This document shows, piece by piece, positions 7,584 through 15,016 of a DNA stretch of 27,803 nt. Numbering within the stretch: the stretch's first letter is position 1; each line of letters opens with the position of its first letter. The stretch is from the IMG/VR virus record IMGVR_UViG_3300015603_000015, positions 1-27,803 of that record, one strand, 5' to 3'. The position numbers were made by a program, and so were the translations under genes. The notes beneath the pieces are model-generated. The model searched no databases and was not told where the DNA came from. It saw nothing but the letters and a program-made list of their open reading frames with translations. The stretch comes from a virus.

Positions 7584-7628
7584 TGTTTTACCGTATAGTT
7601 GCAACATTATTGGCAACAAAAAGCAGGA

Positions 7629-7668
7629 CAGGTTTTCGTCTAGTGTGTTGCTAGTATACGAAAACCTG
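7629..7668 (-). terminator. Hairpin terminator after the 499-residue gene
   Basis: CAGGTTTTCGT (7629-7639) pairs perfectly with ACGAAAACCTG (7658-7668), 11 bp, with an inner CTAG/CTAG pair around the loop. On the minus strand the stem is followed by TCCTGC and five T. It lies 20 bases after the stop of the 499-residue gene and before the gp32 promoter, so it separates the late structural block from the replication block. Confidence 0.65.
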
Positions 7669-7688
7669 CCGGAAAAGTCAAGAGCTTC

Positions 7689-9188
7689 TTACATGAATTT
7701 ATAATCGAATCTGTCGAAATATGCCTCTAAATCTGTTGACTCTTTGATAGGTGTCTTAGCTTCAGCTGATTGATCTTCTATCTTAGCATTTTCAAATACT
7801 TGTGCCATTACAGCACGTTCGAAATCATTTACTGTGCCTTCTTTACATAGCTTTGTGCCAACCTTGTTAACGAATCCAGATAATTCATCATTTTCTACAA
7901 TACGCAGGGCAAGTTCATTAAGCATAAATCCTAATCGTGCATAATCACTTGCAAATTCGTATATAGGGGTTGGTATTGATCCAGAGCGTATCATAACAAT
8001 GCCTGCTGCCGCTTCTTCGATTCTTTTATGGAAGGTATCTTTCTCTTGGACAAGTTGTTTGATGATTGGCAGTACACCTTCAAACTTTTCATCGAAGCGC
8101 CGAATAGTAAAAAGTTCCTTCAATGTGCTTGTGTCATCTTCGGCAAGTGGTTCGCGTTCGAATGTTTCTAGCCGAGCTTTAACTGTCTCATAAGTTTTTG
8201 TGCCTGTGAGCTTCCTTAATTCAGTACGCAAGGTTTCGATATTTTCTTTAACTGTGTCGACAATGCCTGAGCTGTCTTCGTTGATAAGTTTATTGGTAGT
8301 GACATAGCGATTGAATGATTGAAGTTTCAATAATTGGCCTGTACTTTCACTAATATATGCCCCAACCTTATCACCCATTAATCCACCGTGGGCCATGTGC
8401 TGAGCCATTGCTCTTGCGCCTGGCAGATAATTCTGTGGAAAACGGAATCTTTCACCATTACATTCTAAAAAGATTGCACTGATGTGGCGTGAACGTGCGC
8501 CACGAATATTCTCATCTACCGGGGTTTTATGGCGAACTAAGATCCTAACATTTTCTAATGTCTGCTGCGAAGTCTTTATTGAGCCAAACATCTTACTAAA
8601 ACTCTCCATGACTGCTTCATCAACTGACATTACATATTCGATTTTCCCAGTTCTATAATTCTGAGCCTCTATTTTACCATCGGTCACGAGTTTATTTAGA
8701 ATTGGTTGTATATCACTTCTATCAATCTTTAAATCCGAAGATAGTGTGTCGACCGTAACTCTTGCATGATTCCTAATATTATGCAGAACTGTGCCAACAA
8801 GTTGGTGATTGTATGGTTGTACTAAACTATTTTCCATCATTGCTCCATTCTTTTTCATTTTTGCATCATATGCAAAATCTCTCGGTTGAATTGTCTTCCC
8901 AAATACTTTGATTGTGAAATTCATCGGAGGGACATTGGTATCTGCATAGTGGCGAAGTGTCTTTTGTAATCTGTCCACTGAACTTTCAACATCGGCACCT
9001 TTACTAAACTCTACCTCGTTACTCTCGTCATCGATAGTCACCATGATGTTCGGATCTGCTATAAAAAATCTACGGCCTACATTCGGGTCGGTAGTTTCTG
9101 CACCGGCATCATCAAATATTTTAATCTGGAGGCCATTGCCTTTTAGAAGTGCAAATATCTTCCCAGCTAGATCGTCCATTTCTGACAT
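7689..9188 (-). CDS. Conserved T4-like phage protein, 499 residues, unknown
   Basis: A large soluble protein starting at ATG 9188 with CAAGGA upstream and its own late promoter. Residues ~127-188 (QLVGTVLHNIRNHARVTVDTL, then SSDLKIDRSDIQPILNKLVTDGKI) have the pattern of a winged helix-turn-helix. Further on are a GERFRFPQNYLPGARAMAQHMAHGG region and a helical VDTVKENIETLRTELRKLTG region that I recognise from unnamed conserved proteins of T4-like cyanophages. It comes directly after gp17 and before a terminator, so it is expressed with late structural genes. It could be a virion or DNA-associated protein; function is not established. Confidence 0.8.
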   Translation of the reverse strand: MSEMDDLAGKIFALLKGNGLQIKIFDDAGAETTDPNVGRRFFIADPNIMVTIDDESNEVEFSKGADVESSVDRLQKTLRHYADTNVPPMNFTIKVFGKTIQPRDFAYDAKMKKNGAMMENSLVQPYNHQLVGTVLHNIRNHARVTVDTLSSDLKIDRSDIQPILNKLVTDGKIEAQNYRTGKIEYVMSVDEAVMESFSKMFGSIKTSQQTLENVRILVRHKTPVDENIRGARSRHISAIFLECNGERFRFPQNYLPGARAMAQHMAHGGLMGDKVGAYISESTGQLLKLQSFNRYVTTNKLINEDSSGIVDTVKENIETLRTELRKLTGTKTYETVKARLETFEREPLAEDDTSTLKELFTIRRFDEKFEGVLPIIKQLVQEKDTFHKRIEEAAAGIVMIRSGSIPTPIYEFASDYARLGFMLNELALRIVENDELSGFVNKVGTKLCKEGTVNDFERAVMAQVFENAKIEDQSAEAKTPIKESTDLEAYFDRFDYKFM

Positions 9189-9208
9189 TTTAAAATCCTT
9201 GTTTCTCT

Positions 9209-9216
9209 TATTTATC
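9209..9216 (-). promoter_or_regulatory. Late promoter GATAAATA before the 499-residue gene
   Basis: Exact GATAAATA in the 38-base gap after the terminase large-subunit gene, 20 bases upstream of the next ATG. A start about six bases after the motif would leave a short leader containing the CAAGGA ribosome-binding site. Confidence 0.65.
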
Positions 9217-9226
9217 TTATTGATCG

Positions 9227-10801
9227 TTAGATGCAGATAGGCATCGGCGATGCGAAAGTAGATTCTTCTGATATACCTACGTTACTATTAATCGCAGCCT
9301 GCGATTTATCATCCCATGTTGATATATAATCTGTCATTCTTATCGCTAAAATCATCGCCATAATTAAGTCATCTGTCTGTCCGATACGAGCCTCGAATGT
9401 ATTACCTCTTGACACAAATACCTTGAGCTCTGATAATAAACCACGAGAGTTTATCTTCATCTTGTTAGACTCGATTAAGAATTTCAGTTTGGCACAAGCC
9501 TCAAGTTTCGATTTATTAGTTGTAACGAATCCTGCGCGGCGCCCGCTGCGGCCTTGTAACCTATTTTTAGGATCATGCAACATTGTGCCAGGGAAGTTTT
9601 CTTCGCCTGTATCTCTAATAACAACTAATGCTGCTTCGCCTAATGAATTGCTTTCTACCGACCAGTATAATTCTGGTTTACCTGCTTCATATAATTCCTG
9701 CAGAATCTTCATCATAGTCCGAACTTGCTCTTCAATCGGTGTCTTATTACTACTCCATTCGGCTACCTGTACAAGTGTAGGCAATTCGATAACCTGTATC
9801 GCAGAATTATCACCCCCGGTGCCCATAGATGGGTCCAATGAAACAACATACGTCATCTGCGGATGTATATCTGTATACCAACGAACTTGGCCAGTCTTAC
9901 GAATAGGTTGAGATGGTTCTAGCTGAGAAAGCTTGACTGGGTTGATAAGCGTCTCTTCAAAGGTAATGAACTGGCATTTATGTTCACGTAGGAATCTATC
10001 TTCACCTAATGCAGCAAATTCTGAATCAGCCCATGCTTGATCACGATCTGGGTGCGCTTCCCATGTTGATATATAAGGGCGAAACCCATTCACGCCAATA
10101 ATAGTTTCATTACCGTTGGCATCAACTAGCTTATTGGCGCCAAACCAAATGTCAGCGAACTGATCTTCGTCGGTGTTTGGTGTGGAAGTAATAATACATT
10201 TACCACCAGTTGATAATGTGGGTGATAGTGAGGTCCAAAACTCTTTGGCTATATTAGGCTCCACGAACGCAAATTCGTCTAGATAAACAAGTGATAACGC
10301 CATACCACGACCGGTATTTTCAGTTGTTGTGGTTGCCACGATACGAGAATTATTGTCAAAGTCGATGGAACGTTTATTATAGGACTTTACCCCTGCACGT
10401 ATATGGTCGGGTACGGATTCATATGCATATCGTACTCTATGCATAATTTCTTGAGCCCCGTCGTATTTGTTGGATGCAACAAGAATAGTGGCATCTTCAT
10501 TGAACATTGCAAACCACAGTAAATATCCTGCCGCAACAGTAGTCTTTCCCATCTGCCGACTTACCATATTTACGGATTTTCTATATGTGTGATACGTTTT
10601 AATTAGATCTATCTGAAATGGATATAATGATAACTTCTGTCTACCCTGCGTTGGGTGTTGGATATACATGAAGTGGGTAATGAAGTACTCTGGTCCTGTT
10701 ACAGGATCCATGCATGCCTTCAATTCGTCTATTTGTTCTTTTGTATACGTTACCTTGGTGTAGGCACGCTTTACAAGTTTATCGTCTTGATAAATTGCCA
10801 T
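9227..10801 (-). CDS. 17: Terminase large subunit gp17
   Basis: The packaging motor ATPase and headful nuclease. Of 524 residues, the ATPase domain shows Walker A SRQMGKTT (81-88), Walker B LVYLDE (171-176) and the coupling motif ITSTPN (205-209 region). The RNase H-like nuclease domain shows Asp323 in SLDPSMGTGGD, Glu383 in SVESNSLG and the acidic pair near 477-478 in GQTDDLIMA. The ATG follows the preceding stop by three bases. The length is shorter than T4 gp17 (610), mostly at the termini. The terminase small subunit lies two to three genes upstream. Confidence 0.97.
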   Translation of the reverse strand: MAIYQDDKLVKRAYTKVTYTKEQIDELKACMDPVTGPEYFITHFMYIQHPTQGRQKLSLYPFQIDLIKTYHTYRKSVNMVSRQMGKTTVAAGYLLWFAMFNEDATILVASNKYDGAQEIMHRVRYAYESVPDHIRAGVKSYNKRSIDFDNNSRIVATTTTENTGRGMALSLVYLDEFAFVEPNIAKEFWTSLSPTLSTGGKCIITSTPNTDEDQFADIWFGANKLVDANGNETIIGVNGFRPYISTWEAHPDRDQAWADSEFAALGEDRFLREHKCQFITFEETLINPVKLSQLEPSQPIRKTGQVRWYTDIHPQMTYVVSLDPSMGTGGDNSAIQVIELPTLVQVAEWSSNKTPIEEQVRTMMKILQELYEAGKPELYWSVESNSLGEAALVVIRDTGEENFPGTMLHDPKNRLQGRSGRRAGFVTTNKSKLEACAKLKFLIESNKMKINSRGLLSELKVFVSRGNTFEARIGQTDDLIMAMILAIRMTDYISTWDDKSQAAINSNVGISEESTFASPMPICI

Positions 10802-10804
10802 ATC

Positions 10805-11299
10805 TTAATACTCATCCCTATCTGGTTCATCATACTCTCGTTCTGATTGCTCGATATTCTCACCTTGCTTATTGAATGCTGGGGACATTAACTTAGCATA
10901 TACTGCTGGATTTAAGAGTTGTCTAAGAACAGTTGGGTCGATGATTTGTTGTGCATCACGAACAGAATAAGTTTCATTATCTATGTAGAAATCTTGGTCC
11001 GGAACGAAAGAAACTGAATTTATTTCAGGTATATTAACACTTGCATATGTTGAAGTTGTATATGTGGGCTGATCTCGACTATAGTTCCAGCCGGTAGGAC
11101 TCTCATCGTGTTCCCATTCCCATCCTGCAGAAGCGTTGATATCGAGATCAAATCCTATATCAACGATATTGCCTTCTTTATTCATGGCCTTACCGAAGAC
11201 ATTGATGCTGCTATCATAATCAATGCTATCGCCGTTAACCTCAAAGTCTCCGTAATAATCCTGAATCGATAGGTCAGAGACTTGTGCGCTTTCAGTCAA
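10805..11299 (-). CDS. C-terminal part of a frame-broken gene, or a separate TTG-start gene
   Basis: From about 11299 this frame reads as a good protein: LTESAQVSDLSIQDYYGDF, VNGDSIDYDSSINVFGKAM, GWEWEHDESPTGWNY, then a helical LRQLLNPAVYAKLMSPAF and an acidic tail. Upstream of 11299 the same frame is only a shadow of the preceding gene. No ATG with a ribosome-binding site opens it. Two readings fit: it is the second half of the 11292-12194 gene, joined across the A10 tract by loss of one A (slippage, +1 frameshift or a sequencing error), or it starts at TTG 11299 overlapping the TGA of that gene. Function unknown; it lies directly before gp17. Confidence 0.65.
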   Translation of the reverse strand: MTESAQVSDLSIQDYYGDFEVNGDSIDYDSSINVFGKAMNKEGNIVDIGFDLDINASAGWEWEHDESPTGWNYSRDQPTYTTSTYASVNIPEINSVSFVPDQDFYIDNETYSVRDAQQIIDPTVLRQLLNPAVYAKLMSPAFNKQGENIEQSEREYDEPDRDEY

Positions 11300-12194
11300 C
11301 TTTTTTTTTTGGTATCTTTGCAGATTCTTTTGATGGAGGGGCCTTTTTCTTTTCTCGGTGAGCTGCTTCTGCCTTTTCCTGCGCATCGAGTTTCTTCTGG
11401 AGCCTTGCAGTTCCGGAAGCAGATTTGGAATATGTTTTACCTTCCTGCACAGAAGATTCTTTAAGGTAATTTCTATAGCCATAAACGAGTTCTTTGTGAA
11501 CCTCAGCAACCTGCATTTTCTTCTGCTCTGGATTATCGCCCTGACGAGCGCCAGATGGACCGACCGCTTTTACAACAGGACTATCTGCACCATTGGGGAA
11601 GAAATCCTCTCCGTTTGCATTATCAATATCGTCATATCCGTTGTTTAGATCGAAATCTTCTTCGAATTCTTCGCCATGATTACCGTAATCTTCGTCAGAC
11701 CCGTGACCAGCACTTGCAAGTGCATCAGCATCATCAGACATATCATAGGACCCTTCGGGCTCAACATCCAAGCCTTGCTCACCGCTAAATAAAGACATAA
11801 TCCCCGACTGAGCATCTTCAAGGTCTTCTGCGCTGGCACCTTGAGACTGTAACTCGCGCATAACAGTTGACATTGCCTCCTCGGGATCAACGAACGAGTT
11901 CGTTAACTCGTTAAAGCGCATCATTGCCCACTCACCTGCGTGCGAGCCATCATCTGGGGCACCTTCTGAGGTTGGAGTTCGACCAGTATTTTTAGCGAGT
12001 GTTTCTTTGCTACTTATTTTATCTTCATAATCGTGCCGCTGAACATCTTGTGGTGTTAACGGTGCCTGGCCTTGCGCTTTGCGCCAGGCTGTAGGTACTT
12101 CATATGTTCCAGGGCGGGCACCTTCTTCTACCCCAACTCCGGGTACTGCTACTACACCTTCCATAAGGTTAATTAATTGTCTCATATTTTTCAT
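11292..12194 (-). CDS. Acidic structural candidate, N-terminal part, ends at A10 tract
   Basis: This 300-residue frame starts at ATG 12194, overlapping the upstream TAA, with AGGAGT six bases before it. It begins MKNMRQLINLMEG, which resembles the short N-terminal helices of T4-like head-targeted proteins and includes L-M-E followed by G, a match to the prohead-protease consensus. Residues ~40-220 are low-complexity and acidic (many D, E, G). Then come ELVYGYRNYLKES and a lysine/alanine-rich end KESAKIPKKKVD. The frame closes just after ten consecutive A bases; the next frame continues as a plausible C-terminal domain. Scaffold or core-protein roles are possible by composition and place, but not shown. 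Confidence 0.7.
   Translation of the reverse strand: MKNMRQLINLMEGVVAVPGVGVEEGARPGTYEVPTAWRKAQGQAPLTPQDVQRHDYEDKISSKETLAKNTGRTPTSEGAPDDGSHAGEWAMMRFNELTNSFVDPEEAMSTVMRELQSQGASAEDLEDAQSGIMSLFSGEQGLDVEPEGSYDMSDDADALASAGHGSDEDYGNHGEEFEEDFDLNNGYDDIDNANGEDFFPNGADSPVVKAVGPSGARQGDNPEQKKMQVAEVHKELVYGYRNYLKESSVQEGKTYSKSASGTARLQKKLDAQEKAEAAHREKKKAPPSKESAKIPKKKVD
11301..11310 (-). repeat. A10 homopolymer at a reading-frame break
   Basis: Ten consecutive A on the coding strand fall at the last codons of the 300-residue frame. With nine A, the frame would read through as PKKKLTES into the downstream domain. Poly-A of this length is a known substrate for polymerase slippage and for sequencing errors. Confidence 0.85.
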
Positions 12195-12853
12195 TATAGA
12201 ACTCCTACTTTCATTAGGGTTGGCTTTTTAACACGGCCAAAAAGTCCTAAATCATCTTTCTTTAAATTCTTTGGATCGTTAAAACTATCATAGCCCTTTG
12301 GCGGAGCATCAGTTGACTGTGTTGGACTCAACGGATTTATAACGGTAGTAACTGCTCGTTCCTTACTAACTTTCTGTAGTTCTTGTAAGAAACTTGTATT
12401 GTACTTTTCACCGTACGGAACTGTATCAGTTTCTTCGTGATCACTTCCGAGACGTGTTTTATATTTTTTCTTGAATTCTGGGGAATTTCTGTCAAGGTAT
12501 AGATCTGTTTCAATTTGGCGGGGATCGTTACTCGAATATACAGCTAGCAGGGCTGGTGATACTCCCATGTTGCTGCATAGATAAGTTCTAAGGAAATCTA
12601 ACGATGCAGGATATCCCATTGTAAGGTCACATGTGAATACAGATGTATTTTTTACATTAGGAAAGTCTAGTGGGCTCTCTTGGATAGGGGTTTTTCTAAA
12701 TGCCGATGCCTTTACCAACTCATACTTCTTTAAGCATGATTCGAGTACGTCAATCATCTCTTCGGTCATTTCATTTACAGCAAATTTCAAGACATAGTTA
12801 TAGTCTGTCTTTGTCTCTGCAACATATGATATAAATGATTTCTTTTCTGCCAT
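12194..12853 (-). CDS. Conserved T4-like phage protein, late, unknown
   Basis: A 219-residue protein with GGAGTTACTT before its ATG and a late promoter 22 bases upstream. It begins MAEKKSFISYVAETK, faintly similar to T4 head-targeting leaders. Then follow VLKFAVNEMTEEMIDVLESCLKKYELVKASAFRKTPIQESPLDFPNVKN and TCDLTMGYPASLDFLRTYL, a ferredoxin-like alpha/beta pattern ending in VSPALLAVYSSNDP. I recognise this FPNVKN-type core from unnamed conserved proteins of T4-like phages. The C-terminal 70 residues are polar and probably disordered. It is cotranscribed with the acidic gene and gp17, so a virion role is likely but not demonstrated. Confidence 0.75.
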   Translation of the reverse strand: MAEKKSFISYVAETKTDYNYVLKFAVNEMTEEMIDVLESCLKKYELVKASAFRKTPIQESPLDFPNVKNTSVFTCDLTMGYPASLDFLRTYLCSNMGVSPALLAVYSSNDPRQIETDLYLDRNSPEFKKKYKTRLGSDHEETDTVPYGEKYNTSFLQELQKVSKERAVTTVINPLSPTQSTDAPPKGYDSFNDPKNLKKDDLGLFGRVKKPTLMKVGVL

Positions 12854-12873
12854 AAGTAACTCCAGTGTTACGA

Positions 12874-13380
12874 CTATTTATCAGAGTTTTCCATTTTACC
12901 AGACACAATATATTTTAGGAGTTCGTTCCTGTCAAATTCGCCACCTCCAGCTAACTTTCTTTCCCCATTGCCCTGGTCTAGATCAATTTGTTCTGCACGA
13001 ACTTTTCTAAGTTGAAGCTCAATCATTTTTAGCTTCTTATCAGCCTTTGATATTTTAGAGTCTGCTGCTATCTTAAGAAATTGCGCTGCTACCTCGAAAA
13101 TCTTGCCGGCATGCATGTCTGGTACATTGCCGCCTAAATCGCAAAGATCTTCAAACTTTGCCATTGCCCTTTTAGCAACATCATCCATCTCGTTATCGTG
13201 CGATTCAAGGCCAACGACAATAGGTAATGCAAAATCAATCTTTTCTGCGGTGGTAAGAGCATTGCTGATCGCTGTGGCTTCGATTACAAGCTGTTCTCTA
13301 GATTTCGTAGGTAAGGCTTCTTCTACCGCGGGCTCTTCAGTGGGCGGTAGGTTGAAAAAATCTTCCATTTTCTTCGTCAT
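12874..13380 (-). CDS. 16: Terminase small subunit gp16
   Basis: gp16 recognises phage DNA and stimulates the gp17 ATPase at the start of packaging. The 168 residues match the T4 length (164). After a disordered acidic N-terminus (FFNLPPTEEPAVEEALPT) there is a helical core, including VVGLESHDNEMDDVAKRAMAKFEDL and HAGKIFEVAAQFLKIAADSK, like the coiled-coil oligomerisation domain of gp16, with a following helix KLKMIELQLRKVRAEQID. The ATG overlaps the TAA of the gp4 gene. Adjacent gp4 and gp17 support the call. Confidence 0.85.
   Translation of the reverse strand: MTKKMEDFFNLPPTEEPAVEEALPTKSREQLVIEATAISNALTTAEKIDFALPIVVGLESHDNEMDDVAKRAMAKFEDLCDLGGNVPDMHAGKIFEVAAQFLKIAADSKISKADKKLKMIELQLRKVRAEQIDLDQGNGERKLAGGGEFDRNELLKYIVSGKMENSDK
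12875..12882 (-). promoter_or_regulatory. Late promoter GATAAATA embedded in the gp16 stop
   Basis: The motif supplies the last gp16 codons (GAT AAA TAG). It is followed by a leader containing CACTGGAGTTA that is nearly the same as the leader of the gp13-like gene. Confidence 0.68.
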
Positions 13381-13820
13381 TAGGCTTTTCCTTTCGGATT
13401 ATTAAAAATGTTACCTTCGTTCATAACCCTAAACGTCATGCCATGATGCTGAGCAAATGCTTGTGCTGCTGCCCATTTAAAAGTATTCAATGCGACCGCT
13501 GCCTTAGCCTGTTGAGACTTTGCTTGTTCTAAGAACGTCTCCTTGGCTGGCTTTACTTCGATAATCTCTGCCTTCTGATTACCTTTAGCATCCACATAAG
13601 TTACTACAAAATCAGGCACATACACAGTATATTTACCAGTAAATGGATTTTGATAGGGGATTTTTAAAGATTCACTTGCCCAGCTAGATATGTTCGGATT
13701 GGTATCGAACATAACCATTACCTTAAATTCCCAACTACTCCTAAATTTTGGAGCATGATTCCCAACATATTTCTCCGGATGTATCGGTTTGTAAATTCCT
13801 TGAACATAATTATTCGCCAT
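13380..13820 (-). CDS. 4: Head-completion protein gp4, nuclease-like
   Basis: T4 gp4 (also called gp50/65 group) completes filled heads so tails can join. The 146 residues show the family pattern: KYVGN, RSSWEFKVMVMFDTNPNISSWASESLKIPYQNPFTGKYTVYVPDFVV, then AEIIEVKPAKE. The PDF and EVKP elements are the PD-(E/D)xK core of a TnsA/restriction-like fold, suggesting a DNA-end trimming function. Length equals that of T4 gp4 (150). In T4, gene 4 is far from 16-17; here it lies just upstream of 16 with a one-base overlap, so packaging and completion genes are clustered. Confidence 0.85.
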   Translation of the reverse strand: MANNYVQGIYKPIHPEKYVGNHAPKFRSSWEFKVMVMFDTNPNISSWASESLKIPYQNPFTGKYTVYVPDFVVTYVDAKGNQKAEIIEVKPAKETFLEQAKSQQAKAAVALNTFKWAAAQAFAQHHGMTFRVMNEGNIFNNPKGKA

Positions 13821-13830
13821 TATTATATTC

Positions 13831-14547
13831 TTATGCCAGTGGATCTACTAATACCAACTGCGGAATATTTCCAGTGATACGCCACATAATATTACCACTA
13901 TGAATATCTTCAGTAAATTCCTTACTATCATCTATTAGATATTTAATAGCAAGCAATGCATCTCTAAGATTTTCATCCTTAACAGCATTGGCATTCTTTA
14001 AACCTCTTATTAATTGGTGTTTAATAAGATCACCATACGCTCCCCTTATATCATCATACTCTTCATTTGTATTGTCGTACCCTTCTTTCTTCTGTATATC
14101 TTTTCCAAACATATTATTACATAAGGCCGACATTAAATCTTCATTGCCTAATATCTTTGGTGTGTCGAATGGTATTAATCTCTCCATGTTAACCCGATAA
14201 TGGAGTTTCCCATCATTGCCTCTCATTATCTTCAAGTCGTGTATTACCGGAAAATACGGATTATTATTGCCTTCATGTTTGCAACCATCCACCATTGCTA
14301 GCCAAGATAGATATCCATCATCACTTATTTTATCGGCGGGGATTATTCTGCCATTTGGCATACTTGCTGCCTTTCCAATCTTTGTTATTTGATTTAATCG
14401 CTTGGGAGAATCTGTGGCATAAGCGGCACCGAAAGACCCATGGCCCATGTGGGTAGGATTAGTTGCTCTTTGAACTCGTTGAGAGTAAGATCCAACGCTC
14501 TGATTACTTTGTTTCGGATCGAAGTCTATTAATTCGTATAATCTCAT
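13831..14547 (-). CDS. Truncated protein-kinase-like protein with MRLYEL leader
   Basis: A 238-residue protein beginning MRLYELIDFD. Kinase-like landmarks appear in order: glycine loop GHGSFGAAY (35-43), a candidate ATP lysine in ITKIGKA (K56), a hinge-like segment YRVNMERL (117-124), a catalytic-loop match with Asp214 and Asn219 in DIHSGNIMW, and a metal-binding Asp235 in LVLVDPLA. The protein ends three residues after the Asp235-Pro, so the activation segment and rest of a C-lobe are absent. Similar DxHxxNIM...DP endings occur in small phage proteins. Whether it phosphorylates anything is unknown. The leader suggests packaging in the head. It is in the late block between a structural candidate and gp4. 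Confidence 0.65.
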   Translation of the reverse strand: MRLYELIDFDPKQSNQSVGSYSQRVQRATNPTHMGHGSFGAAYATDSPKRLNQITKIGKAASMPNGRIIPADKISDDGYLSWLAMVDGCKHEGNNNPYFPVIHDLKIMRGNDGKLHYRVNMERLIPFDTPKILGNEDLMSALCNNMFGKDIQKKEGYDNTNEEYDDIRGAYGDLIKHQLIRGLKNANAVKDENLRDALLAIKYLIDDSKEFTEDIHSGNIMWRITGNIPQLVLVDPLA

Positions 14548-14548
14548 T

Positions 14549-15016
14549 TTAAGACCTTATCTGCCTAGCCTGGAGACTGTTCCTATTACTAATACTTGTT
14601 ACCGTACCCACTTGATTTCCAGAATCTCTTAGTAGATTAAACGCCCTATATGCATCTGGCGTTAAAGCGGCGAGTCCGTTGATTTCCCAGCCTGCTAATA
14701 AGACTCCTGTAGAGATACCGAGTGTACTTGCTATGTCTATTGCCATCCCAGTCATTGTATCAGCATATACCTGCGTTGCACCGCGAGATAAGAAGTAGCA
14801 TTTTGTTGAATTATAATCAGCCAATGAATAGCCACCTACTACACCGGCTCCCAATGCTGCCTGCGATGCTGATCCAGGGCTCGGAAATACAGTGGTACCT
14901 GTGGCATATTTGAAAGTATTTGCTGGGCCATCGGTTACGGTCTTAACGGTTCTCTGAGTACCAAGGTAGGTAAGCATCTGCGAACTGAAGCGGCCGATAG
15001 ACGAGATATTAGCCAT
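14549..15016 (-). CDS. Putative virion structural protein
   Basis: A 155-residue protein starting at ATG 15016, overlapping the stop of the gp54-like gene (TGATG). It is rich in G, A, S and T, without charged runs, in the style of tail or neck structural proteins, and ends in NLLRDSGNQVGTVTSISNRNSLQARQIRS. A similar end motif occurs, as far as I recall, in unnamed virion proteins of T4-like marine phages. No enzyme motifs are visible. Coupling to the tube-like gene suggests that the two products act together in the tail. Confidence 0.6.
   Translation of the reverse strand: MANISSIGRFSSQMLTYLGTQRTVKTVTDGPANTFKYATGTTVFPSPGSASQAALGAGVVGGYSLADYNSTKCYFLSRGATQVYADTMTGMAIDIASTLGISTGVLLAGWEINGLAALTPDAYRAFNLLRDSGNQVGTVTSISNRNSLQARQIRS

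Noticed and set aside
11300-11509. Coding start at 11509 for the frame ending at 10805
   Set aside because: The first ~70 residues are an out-of-frame lysine/arginine-rich shadow of the 11292-12194 gene.
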